A stretch of 64,000 nucleotides of DNA, from positions 1-64,000 of the forward strand of contig CALBAK010000002.1 in assembly GCA_937926445.1 (NCBI GenBank). Reading direction: 5' to 3'. The notes under the pieces are model-generated. The model saw only the letters and a program-made list of their open reading frames with translations, was not told the DNA's origin and ran no database searches. Positions 25,159 through 33,161 of this stretch are shown piece after piece. The position numbers were made by a program, and so were the translations under genes. This DNA is from an uncultured Alphaproteobacteria bacterium (GTDB taxonomy: Bacteria > Pseudomonadota > Alphaproteobacteria > Geminicoccales > Geminicoccaceae). Within the stretch, counting starts at the first letter, position 1; every line of letters starts with the position of its first letter.

Positions 25159-26352
25159 TCACTCGCCCATGGTGTAGAGGAGATAGGGCGAGATCCCCAC
25201 ACCCTCGCGGTGGCCCTTCTCCTCGCCGGTCGTGGCGTCCAGCACCTGGAGCATGGCCGTCTCGGTGATCGCGAAGAGGAGCGGCTTCTCGTCCTGGCTC
25301 ACGGTCATCGAGTGGCTGTGGTGCGGCAGCTTGTGGCGCGCCACACGCTGTTTGCGTTCGACGTCGAAGACCCAGACCTCCTCGCCGGCCTGCTTGTGGG
25401 TCCAGGGTCCGCCCTCGTGCATGAGGACGAAGAGCCGCTTGGAACCGGCGTGGAAGGCGGCCAGCTGCCAGCCACCCGGCCGCCAGCCCTCGTCGCCCGC
25501 GCCCTGCAGCTTCCAACGCTCGCCGACCTTGGGCATACCGTCGAGGCTCACGGGGTAGACCCAGCCGTCGTAGGAGAGGAAATAGCCCTGTTTGCTCGGC
25601 CGGTGAATGGCGGCGTGCTCGAACACCGGATCTTTCTCGGCATCGAAGAAGGGCTCGCCGAGCTCCGTCTTGGTGGCCCGGCCACTCGCATCGAAGGTGA
25701 TGTGCAGGAACCGGCCGTCCGGGCAGAGCGAGGCGACACTCGTGTCGCCGGTCGGGAAGGCCAAGGAGCAGCCCTGGGTGTCGAGTTCGCCCAGATATTT
25801 CATCTCCTCGACGTCGACGACGCTCAAGGAGAAGGCCGGATCCATGTTGAAGGAGAGGAGGTAGCGCCCGTCGCTCGTGAGCGTGGCGTTGTGCTTCTTG
25901 GGCACGACCAGGAAGCGGCCTTTCGGCAGGACGACCTCGCCCACCGGATCGAGCGTCTTGGTGTCGAAGGCGGTGACGACGTCGGTGCGCGTGCCGCGCG
26001 AGCCGCGCGACCAGTAGGTCTCTGCGAGCCACAGCCGGCTCTTGTCGTGGGCGAGCACGGCATTGGCGGTGTAGCCGCCGTTGATCATGCCCTTCACGGC
26101 GAGCCCGTCACCGTCGAAGATCCAGACCTTGCTCACCACGAGGTAGGGGAAGACCGGCTCGAGGACGTAGACCCACCGTGGACTCGGCTCGGGCAGAACC
26201 AGCGTGGGGTGATCTTCTTGGGTCGGTTGGGCGGCGGCCGGAGGCATCTGCGCCGGAATGGCCGGTGCCTGCTGCGCCTGGACCACCGCGGCCGCCGTCG
26301 CGAGCCAGAGCCCGATCAGTCCCGAGACGATTCGCCCACCCTCGACCGGCAT
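25159..26352 (-). CDS. aauB: Quinoprotein amine dehydrogenase heavy chain
   Basis: A 397-residue periplasmic large subunit with a signal peptide (RIVSGLIGLWLATAAAVVQA) and a seven-bladed propeller of the MauB/AauB type (PRWVYVLEPVF, WIFDGDGLAVKGMINGGYTA, HHSHSMTVSQDEKPLLFA). It forms the alpha2beta2 enzyme with the TTQ light chain. A strong GGGGAGAGGAGA precedes ATG 26352. An open frame extends upstream to 26910 but is antisense-like and rejected. The 82-base gap before the gene holds a possible -10 element. Confidence 0.94.
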   Translation of the reverse strand: MPVEGGRIVSGLIGLWLATAAAVVQAQQAPAIPAQMPPAAAQPTQEDHPTLVLPEPSPRWVYVLEPVFPYLVVSKVWIFDGDGLAVKGMINGGYTANAVLAHDKSRLWLAETYWSRGSRGTRTDVVTAFDTKTLDPVGEVVLPKGRFLVVPKKHNATLTSDGRYLLSFNMDPAFSLSVVDVEEMKYLGELDTQGCSLAFPTGDTSVASLCPDGRFLHITFDASGRATKTELGEPFFDAEKDPVFEHAAIHRPSKQGYFLSYDGWVYPVSLDGMPKVGERWKLQGAGDEGWRPGGWQLAAFHAGSKRLFVLMHEGGPWTHKQAGEEVWVFDVERKQRVARHKLPHHSHSMTVSQDEKPLLFAITETAMLQVLDATTGEEKGHREGVGISPYLLYTMGE

Positions 26353-26394
26353 GGGTCTCCTCTCCCCGTTGCGCACGCCATCCCCTGGCCCGGA

Positions 26395-26400
26395 ACTATA
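26395..26400 (-). promoter_or_regulatory. Possible -10 element upstream of the amine dehydrogenase genes
   Basis: On the minus strand TATAGT lies about 43 bases before the heavy-chain ATG, in a locally AT-richer stretch (GACTTTGCGTATAGT). No good -35 box is at standard spacing. If real, the amine dehydrogenase genes have their own promoter inside the transketolase operon. Confidence 0.25.
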
Positions 26401-26434
26401 CGCAAAGTCCGTGCCGACGGGTAGCAGCCCGCTA

Positions 26435-27307
26435 CTACGAGCCGGCCGACCATCGGCTGCCCGCGCCTTCGCCACGGCCTGCCTCGAGCTCGTCCAGGAT
26501 GGCCCCCCACTCGTCCGGGTCGACCCGGATGAAATGCGCCTTCTCGCGCCTCTCGAGCCGCGGCACGCCCTTACCGGGCAGCGTCCGGCAGACGATCGCC
26601 TTGGGTCGGCCGCCGGCCTTACGCGCTCCCTCGAGTGCGGCCACCACCGCCGCCATGTCGTTGCCGTCGATCTCGACGGTGTCGAAGCCGAAGGCGCGCC
26701 ACTTGTCGGCCAAGGGCTCGAGCCGGACGACGATCCTGCCGTCCGCCTGGATGCCGTTGGCATCGACGATCGCCACGAGATTGTCGAGGCCGAAGGTGGC
26801 GGCCGCCATGGCGGCTTCCCAGCTCGAGCCCTCCTGGCACTCGCCGTCGCTGAGCTCGCAGAAGACCCGCGCCTCGCTGCCGGCGCGGCGCAGGCCGAGC
26901 GCCATGCCAACGGCCACCGGCAGGCCGTGGCCGAGCGAGCCGCCGGTGACCTCGACCCCGGGCGAACTGTCGAGCGTGCTCATGTCGAGCCGGCTGTCGT
27001 CCATAGCGAAGGTCGAAAGCTCCTCGCGCGCGATCGCGCCCGCTTCGGCGAGCGTCGCCCAGAGCAGGATGGCATAGTGGCCGGTCGAGAGCACGAAGCG
27101 ATCGCGGCCCTCCCAACCGAGATCGTCCGGATCGAAACGCAGCTCGTGGAAATAGAGGGCCGCCATCACGTCGGCGAAGCCGAGCGCTTGGCCGAGATAG
27201 CCCTGGCCCTTGCCGGTTGCGAGCTCGATGCAGGTGCGGCGGATGGCGTGCGCGTGAGCATGCAGCGCCTTGAGGTCGGCGGTGGCGGGCGGGTGGTTGC
27301 GGCGCAT
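26435..27307 (-). CDS. Transketolase N-terminal subunit
   Basis: A 290-residue ThDP-binding half of transketolase. Signatures: KGQGYLGQALGFADVMAALY near residue 33, GSLGHGLPVAVGMALG and the ThDP/Mg motif LSDGECQEGSSWEA (GDG replaced by SDG) ending with NLVAIVDANGIQADG. Split two-gene transketolases are common in bacteria but the halves are normally adjacent; here they are separated by about 3.6 kb. Upstream by 18 bases is the remnant of a short-chain dehydrogenase gene, pointing to an original sugar or polyol catabolic operon. Confidence 0.93.
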   Translation of the reverse strand: MRRNHPPATADLKALHAHAHAIRRTCIELATGKGQGYLGQALGFADVMAALYFHELRFDPDDLGWEGRDRFVLSTGHYAILLWATLAEAGAIAREELSTFAMDDSRLDMSTLDSSPGVEVTGGSLGHGLPVAVGMALGLRRAGSEARVFCELSDGECQEGSSWEAAMAAATFGLDNLVAIVDANGIQADGRIVVRLEPLADKWRAFGFDTVEIDGNDMAAVVAALEGARKAGGRPKAIVCRTLPGKGVPRLERREKAHFIRVDPDEWGAILDELEAGRGEGAGSRWSAGS

Positions 27308-27325
27308 GGGCGGGCTCCTCGGCGG

Positions 27326-27882
27326 TCAGTCCTTGTCGAGGCCGCCCGTGAGGTTGAGCCGGGCGGCGGTCATGTAGCCGGGCGCGTCGAGCACGAGCCA
27401 GACGACCATCGCCGCCATCTCCTCGGGATCGGTGCGCCGGCCCAACGGGATCTGCGCGTTGCGCTCGGCGCGGAAGGCGTCGAGATCCCCCGGCCCTGCG
27501 CCTTCATGATGCGGCCGGCAGCGGCATCGGCGAGGGCGCAGGCGCGCCCGTTGACGAGCAGAGCCGCCTCCCAGGCCTCCGCCGTTGGCTCGAGGAAGGG
27601 CTCGACCGGTGCCGCGGCGGCGCACTGGACCAGCACGTCGAGCCCGCCGAGGCCTTCGGCCGCCGTCTCCACCATGCGCTCCGGGCCCTCGGCGGTGGCC
27701 AGATCGACGCCGATCGCGAAGCTCGCGGGCGCCCGCTCGCGGCAGTCGAGCGCCACCCGCTCGGCGCCCTCGAGGTCGCGGTCGGCGACCGCCACGGCGC
27801 AGCCCCGCGCCGCCAGCGCCCGCGCCGCCGCGGCACCCAGACAGCCGGCGCCCCCGCTGACGAGCACGGCCCGCCCGGCCAT
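27326..27882 (-). pseudogene. SDR-family dehydrogenase remnant, deleted and frameshifted
   Basis: The first part from ATG 27882 encodes a Rossmann NAD(P)-binding region (VLVSGGAGCLGAAAARALA) through to GRIMKAQGRG. The C-terminal part, IPLGRRTDPEEMAAMVVWLV to NLTGGLDKD, is in a different frame. Between them about 70-80 residues expected in an SDR are missing, including the catalytic Ser, Tyr and Lys. It therefore has both an internal deletion and a frame change and cannot be active. It lies just upstream of the transketolase N-terminal gene. Confidence 0.85.
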
Positions 27883-27939
27883 CGTCGCCCTCCCCGGCTC
27901 ACCGCGTCGAGCCTCGCCGGTGCCAACCGCTCGGTCAAC

Positions 27940-27960
27940 GGCCGTCGGCGCCGGACGGCC
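27940..27960. promoter_or_regulatory. Inverted repeat in divergent intergenic region
   Basis: GGCCGTC and GACGGCC arms flank the seven-base palindromic GGCGCCG between two divergent genes, both now pseudogenes. It may be an operator or hairpin. The rest of the 194-base gap shows nothing else I can support. Confidence 0.3.
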
Positions 27961-28076
27961 ACGCGAGAGCGGGGGGCGCGCACGGTTGCCGTCCCGCCGG
28001 TGCCTCCCCGTGGTCCGTCGCCGAACGAAACCGGATGGTCCGCGCGCAGACGAAACCGGGCCGGGGAGAAGCGAGC

Positions 28077-29113
28077 ATGAGCCGGATCCCACGCAGGCGG
28101 CCGACGCGGCTCGGCGCGAGCGCAGCGGTGGGAGCGCTCGCAGCGCCCGTGGTGGCGCGCGGCCAAGGCAAGATCCAGCTGCGGATCCAGACCCATCACT
28201 CGGCCGAATCGGTGCCCGGCAAGATTTTCCTCCGTTTCTGCAAGGACGTCGAGGAGATGTCCGGCGGCCGGGTGCAGATCGAGAGCTTCACCTCTTCGGC
28301 CGTGGTCAAGTCGGTCGAGACCTTCGATGCCGCCTCGACCGGCATCCTCGACGGCGACATGACGGGTGCCGCCTAACAGCCCGGCAAGGACGCCGCCTTC
28401 CAAGCCTTCGGCGACATGCTGGGCGGCTACGATTCGCCCGACCGGATGCAGGCCTGGCTCGACGTGGGCGGCGGGCGCGAGATCGCCGACCCGCTCTACG
28501 GCAAGTTCGGCATGTATCTCGTGGGCTTCCGGGGCGATCCACCGGAATCGCTGGTTTCGACCAAGCCCCTGCGCGGGTTGGCCGATCTCAAGGACTGGAA
28601 GTTCCGCTGCCCGCCGGGCATGCGGACCGACATCTTCGTCAAGCTCGGCGCCAAGCTCGTGGTCATGGACTTCGGCGAGGCGTTCACCGCCCTCCAGACC
28701 AAGGCCGTGGAAGGGGCGGACGCCGGCACGCTCGCGGTCAACAAGGCGCTCGGCCTCTACGAGATCGCGAAGCACACGACCTACCCCGGCTTCCATTCGA
28801 TGCCGCAGGACCATCTCGCGATCAAAAGGGCCAAGTGGGAGAGCCTGCCGGCCGACCTGAAGGCGATCGTGCGGGTGGCGCTCGAGAAGGTCGCCCTCGA
28901 CCGCTGGACCGCGACCAACCTGGCCGGCGCGGAGGTCGCCCGCGAGCTCGTGGCCAGGGTGTGACACTGCACGACTGGTCGCCCGCGGACAAGCTGGTCT
29001 ATCGGGAGCAGGCACAGCTAGTCTGGCAGAGCTGGGCACAAAAATCCTCCTTCGCCAAGCAGGCCTTCGAAAGTTCGATCGCTTTCATGAAGCGGATCGG
29101 CGTGCTCGGCTGA
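28077..29113 (+). pseudogene. TRAP substrate-binding protein dctP, nonsense and frameshift
   Basis: From ATG 28077 the frame encodes a DctP-type protein (IQLRIQTHHSAESVPGKIF) until a TAA at 28374, at a place where relatives have Tyr. The same frame then continues with GKDAAFQAFGDMLGGYDSP, LADLKDWKFRCPPG and FGEAFTALQTKAVEGADAG to a TGA at 28962. There the homology moves to another frame by an apparent one-base loss (VTLHDWSPADKLVYREQA) and ends at 29113. The total would be about 345 residues, a full-length DctP. Confidence 0.88.
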
Positions 29114-29141
29114 GCCGACCGGACGCGCCGGCGAAGGGACA

Positions 29142-29165
29142 CGGGCGGGGTCGCGACCCCGCCCG
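29142..29165 (+). terminator. Perfect 24-base palindromic hairpin
   Basis: CGGGCGGGGTCG is followed directly by its complement, giving a 10-base stem with a CGCG loop, 28 bases after the dctP remnant and 31 before dctQ. Hairpins at this place are common in TRAP operons, where the binding protein is made in excess. A short pyrimidine tract (CTTCCTGT) follows. Confidence 0.55.
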
Positions 29166-29196
29166 CTTCCTGTCGGAAACGAAGTCGAATCGGGCC

Positions 29197-30102
29197 ATGA
29201 CCGAGCGGCGGACGATCGTCGATCGCTTCACGATCGTGATCTCGAAGGTGGCGATGCTGCTATTCGGGGTGATCGTGGTCGCCACCTTCTACGAAGTCGT
29301 GATGCTTTATCTGTTCGGCTCGCCCACGATCTGGGCCAACGAGCCGTCCCTGATGGTAACCGGCATCGGCTATCTGTTCGCCGGCGTCTACGCCATGCAG
29401 CGACGCGAGCACATCCGCATCACCCCACTCTACGACCTCGCCCCGCACCGCCTCAAGCGGTTCTTCGACGTCGTGGCGCTCGTCTGCGTGCTCGCCTTCG
29501 CGGTCGGCATGGTGGTCGGCGGCTGGACCTCGGCCTGGCGCTCGCTCTCCACCTTCGAGCGCTTCGGCACGGCCTGGGACCCGCCCTTCCCGGCGCTCCT
29601 CAAGCCGCTCATCCTCCTCACCACCGTGCTGATCGCGATCCAAGCAGTGAACAATTTCCTCGCTAACCGGCGGCGCAGGGGCGGAGGCGATGGGTATCGA
29701 GACGATCTCGATCCTGCTGTTGGCGGGCTTCCTTCTCTTCCTCGCCGCCGGCGTGCCGATGGCCTTCGCCTGCGGCATGCTCGGCGTCACCCTGGCCTGT
29801 GCCGAGTTCGGTCTGCCCGACCTCGGACTCTTGATGCAGCGCATCTATGCGCTCTGCACCGAATACGTCCTGATCTCGGTGCCGATGTTCATTCTGATGG
29901 CCTCGCTCATGGAGCGCTCGGGCCTCGCCAAGGACAAATACGACGCGCTCGACGCCTGGCTCGGGCGCGTGCGCGGCGGTGTCGGCGTCGTGGCCTTGGT
30001 GATGGCGATCGTCTTGGCCGCGATGTCGGGCATCATCGGCGGCGAGATCGTGCTCCTGGGTCTCGTCGCCCTTTCGCGGATGCTGCGTCTCGGCTAGAAT
30101 AA
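29197..30102 (+). CDS. TRAP small permease dctQ, probably lost its stop
   Basis: Residues 1-160 form a four-helix DctQ protein (VAMLLFGVIVVATFYEVVML, SLMVTGIGYLFAGVYAM, DVVALVCVLAFAVGMVVGG, ILLTTVLIAIQAVNNFLAN). It should end near 29690, where dctM starts, but no stop is present and the frame runs 413 bases into dctM in a different frame, adding about 140 Arg-rich non-homologous residues. A small indel near the end of the gene is the likely cause. It sits between two other damaged TRAP genes, so the operon is probably dead. Confidence 0.65.
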   Translation: MTERRTIVDRFTIVISKVAMLLFGVIVVATFYEVVMLYLFGSPTIWANEPSLMVTGIGYLFAGVYAMQRREHIRITPLYDLAPHRLKRFFDVVALVCVLAFAVGMVVGGWTSAWRSLSTFERFGTAWDPPFPALLKPLILLTTVLIAIQAVNNFLANRRRRGGGDGYRDDLDPAVGGLPSLPRRRRADGLRLRHARRHPGLCRVRSARPRTLDAAHLCALHRIRPDLGADVHSDGLAHGALGPRQGQIRRARRLARARARRCRRRGLGDGDRLGRDVGHHRRRDRAPGSRRPFADAASRLE

Positions 30103-30994
30103 GCGAATCGCCATGGGCTCGGTCTGCGCCGGCGGCTCGCTCGGCACCATGATCCCGCCCTCGATCGTGCTCATCGTCTACGGGCTGATCACCGACACGC
30201 CGATTTCTTCGCTCTTCACCGCCGCGATACTGCCCGGCTTGCTCCTGGGCGGGATCTACATCGCCTACATCCTGGTCCGGGTGCGGTTGAATCCGGCGCT
30301 CGCCCCGCTGGTCGAGGATGCCGGTCCGCCGCTCTCCTTCGCTGCCAAGCTCGCCGCTTCGAAGGGACTGCTCGGCCCGATTCTGCTCGTGGTCGTCGTG
30401 TTGGGCTCGATCTATGGTGGCATCACGTTCATCACCGAGGCGGCCACCATGGGTGTGGTGGGCGTACTCGCCCTCATCGTCCTGCGGGGCGAGTTCCGGT
30501 TCGCCCTCCTGCGGGAAGCGTTCGACCAGACCCTCCGCTCGGTCGGCATCCTGCTCTGGGTGACCTTCGGCGCCTCGACGCTCATCGGCGCCTACACGCT
30601 CGCCGGCGGTCCGCGCTTGATCGGCTCGCTCATCACCGGGCTCGAGATCGCATCGATCCTGATCGTGCTCCTGATGATGCTGGTCTTTCTCTTCCTCGGC
30701 GCTTTCATGGACTGGATCGGCATCTCGCTTCTCTGCATGCCGATCTTCGTCCCCATCATCAAGCAACTCGGCTACGACCCGATCTGGTTCGGCATCCTCT
30801 TCTGCATCAACATGCAGGTCTCGTTCCTGTCGCCACCGTTCGGGCCGGCCGCCTTCTATCTCGAGAGCGTGGCTCCACCCGGCACCGAACTCGTCGAAAT
30901 CTTCAAGAGCTTCGGGCCGTTGGTGGCGATGCAGATCCTGGTGCTGGCGCTCGTCCTCGCGTTCCCGGGCCTGGCACTGTGGCTGGTCCGCTGA
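29690..30994 (+). pseudogene. TRAP large permease dctM with in-frame TAG
   Basis: A DctM-type membrane protein of about 434 codons interrupted by one TAG at 30095-30097. Both sides are in the same frame and homologous: MRLLGLVAL-type segment ALSRMLRLG before the stop, GSVCAGGSLGTMIPPSIVLI after it. Relatives have Tyr at this position, so a Tyr codon mutated to TAG. All other helices and the SFLSPPFGPAAFYLES motif are intact. With dctP also broken, the transporter is non-functional unless the stop is read through. Confidence 0.85.
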
Positions 30995-31169
30995 GGTTGC
31001 GCACGATAGGGCGCATCGCGCCACGTCGGCGGTGAAAAGCGAGGGCGCCCGACACTCGCGCTTGCGTCCCCGGTCTACGACGATAAATTGTACATGAGGC
31101 TGAACGCGGAGCGGCTTCGATGTAAAATGGTTTACGTTCGACCGCCTCGGCCATCTGAGGCGGCAATTT
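30995..31169 (+). promoter_or_regulatory. Intergenic region with two inverted repeats, AT-richer
   Basis: This gap is visibly richer in A and T than the surroundings. It holds GTAAA-ATGG-TTTAC (31122-31135) and CCGCCTC-N8-GAGGCGG (31142-31163), the latter ending seven bases before the ATG of the radical SAM remnant. They could be operator or terminator sites brought in with that gene. No confident promoter is seen. Confidence 0.3.
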
Positions 31170-32228
31170 ATGACCCTTTGCCATTTCACCACACCTCGCC
31201 GTATCCGCAATTATCTCCTTAATCGACGCGAATTCGCCGCGAAGACGCTCGTTCTCCAGAGCTTGCCACCGAAAATCATCTTCGATCCGGCGAACGTCTG
31301 CAATTTGCGCTGCCCGTTGTGCGCGACTGATGTCTGATCCCTTGCGCAAAAATCTGGCTATATGCGATACGAGCGCTCCAAGAAGATATACGACCAGATT
31401 CGCGACGATGTCGTCTTCGTCAACCTGTACAACTGGGGTGAACCTTTTCTCAGCCCCGACATCTTCAAGATCATCGACGAAGTCGTGCGGAGCGGCGCGA
31501 TAAGCCACGTGCATTCCAACTTCAGCCTGAAGAAGCAGTGTCTGATCGAGAAGATCGCGGAATCGCGGCTCACCTCGATCGTCCTGTCGATCGATGGTGC
31601 GAGCGAGACGGGCTATCGGACCTATCGCAAGCGCGGCGGTTGGAACCTGGTACAGGCGAACATCCGCAAGTTCGTCGCCCATCGGCGCGCGCGCAGCGGC
31701 AGAGGGCCCGAGCTCGTCTGGAAGTTCATCGTCCACCGCAAGAACGAGCACGAGGTCGATCGCGCGCCGAAAGTCGCCCACGCATCGGGGGTCGATCGGC
31801 TGCAGCTCACCTTCATGTGGGCGGATCTCGTTCCCGGCTTCGACTCGCCGCAAGAAAAGGAACGTTGAGCCGCCGAATGGATGCCCGTCGTGCACGAAGA
31901 GTTCGCCTTAGAAGCGCGTCGCAAACCGGTATTCGACCGACCGTGCCACTTTCTCTGGCAGGATCACGTCGTCAACATCGACGGAACGGTGCTACCGTGC
32001 TGCTTCCTGCACGCGCCCGAACACAATTTCGGTTATCTCGACAAGCAGAGCTTCAAAGAGCCCTGGAACAACGCTATCTACCCGTGTTCGTACCGCTGTT
32101 CGCGCAGCCTGTTCGGCGACGAGTTCTACGTCGGACCACCGGTGAAGTCGCCCTGTACGACCTGCACCCTGTTCCGCCACCGGCGGCCGGTCGCCAGCGA
32201 GCGGGTCGAGGTCCGCGCAGCAGCCTGA
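31170..32228 (+). pseudogene. Radical SAM/SPASM protein with two in-frame TGA codons
   Basis: One frame from ATG 31170 to 32228 (352 codons) has a radical SAM cluster motif VCNLRCPLC (C-x3-C-x2-C), NLYNWGEPFLS as the GGEP-type motif, SIDGASETGYRTYRKRG, and a C-terminal SPASM region with Cys in RPCHFLW, LPCCFLH and PCTTCTLF. TGA codons interrupt it at 31335, just after the cluster motif, and at 31866. Base composition is less GC-rich than the neighbours, suggesting recent acquisition. Relatives modify peptides or surface components. Its 3' end overlaps the convergent DUF1194 gene. Confidence 0.82.
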
Positions 32229-33072
32229 GCTCGCCTCGCCGATCGCGGGAACGCAGGTTCCGGCTTCGACGGTCGAGCCACTGCATCCGCAACCGTTCGC
32301 CGATCAGGCAGTCGATACGCTTCTCGCGGCGCTCGACCGCGGCCGGGAGGAGTCCGGGCGTGCGGCCCGCTATCTCGAGCGCGATCTTGTGACGGATCAC
32401 CGGGGCGAACTGGTCGCTCGAGCGGACCGAGATCACGAACGAACCGGGGCCGCCGATCACGCAGTCTTCGTAATAGACGTCGAGCTCTTTGATGCTGCCG
32501 AAGCCGGGATTGGCCTCCTTGAGCATGATCGGCAGGCCGTTGACAACGAAGTCCTGCTCGAGGACCCAGTCGCGCACCGGCTCGACCGGCGCGCCGGTGT
32601 TGTTGGAACCGTCGCCCGACACGTCGATCACCCGCCGCAGCCCCCGATAGGGGCTCTCGGCAAAGAGACCAGCAGCGAAGCGCAGGCCCGAGAAGATCGA
32701 AGTCCACCGCTCGCGCGAGATCGGCGCCTCGGCGAGCTCGGCGGCGAAGGCCTCGGCAGTCTGCCGGTCCTCGATGAGCCGCCAGGGCACCACCACCTGC
32801 TGATAGCCCGGCCCCGCCCACTCGATGTAGGTGACCGCGATCCGCCCGTGGGCCCCGGCGCGGATCGCCTGGACCACCTCGGGTGCCGTGATCGCCTCGA
32901 GATAGCCCCGACGCTGCAGCTCTTGCTCGTCGAGGTCCATCGAGCGGGAGACGTCGACCGCGAGCACGAGCTCGAGGTCGACCGGAACACCCTGGCCAAA
33001 CGCCGGCGCCGCGCCGAGAAGGAGCGACGCCGCGAGGACGCCGAGCCCGGTGGGAACACGCGGAGCGCGCAT
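32074..33072 (-). CDS. DUF1194 (VWA-like) exported protein with aberrant C-terminus
   Basis: Encodes 332 residues. A signal peptide (LGVLAASLLLGAAPAFG) precedes a DUF1194/von Willebrand A-like domain: ELVLAVDVSRSMDLDEQELQ, the metal-site DxSxS motif, and VIDVSGDGSNNTGA. Homology ends at about residue 262 (RIDCLIGERLRMQW); the last 70 residues are Arg-rich and antisense to the radical SAM remnant, so the native stop seems lost or replaced. GGAGGGAGGG precedes ATG 33072; an ATG seven codons upstream is also possible. Function unknown; likely periplasmic. Confidence 0.85.
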   Translation of the reverse strand: MRAPRVPTGLGVLAASLLLGAAPAFGQGVPVDLELVLAVDVSRSMDLDEQELQRRGYLEAITAPEVVQAIRAGAHGRIAVTYIEWAGPGYQQVVVPWRLIEDRQTAEAFAAELAEAPISRERWTSIFSGLRFAAGLFAESPYRGLRRVIDVSGDGSNNTGAPVEPVRDWVLEQDFVVNGLPIMLKEANPGFGSIKELDVYYEDCVIGGPGSFVISVRSSDQFAPVIRHKIALEIAGRTPGLLPAAVERREKRIDCLIGERLRMQWLDRRSRNLRSRDRRGELRLLRGPRPARWRPAAGGGTGCRSYRATSPVVRRRTRRRTGCANSGTNTGR

Positions 33073-33161
33073 GCCCGGCCCTCCCTCCGCCATTGCTCCA
33101 GGCTGCGACCGGAGGCCGTCGCCGTCGACGCCCGACCGCACTCGGCCGGAGCCCTCCGGGG

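Noticed and set aside
24058-26424. 788-codon plus-strand frame opposite the amine dehydrogenase genes
   Set aside because: Shadow of mauD, mauE and the heavy chain, all certain on the other strand.
31335-31868. In-frame TGA codons of the radical SAM gene as selenocysteine
   Set aside because: The sites are not at expected redox positions, no SECIS-like context is evident, and the formate dehydrogenase here uses Cys. Decay is simpler.
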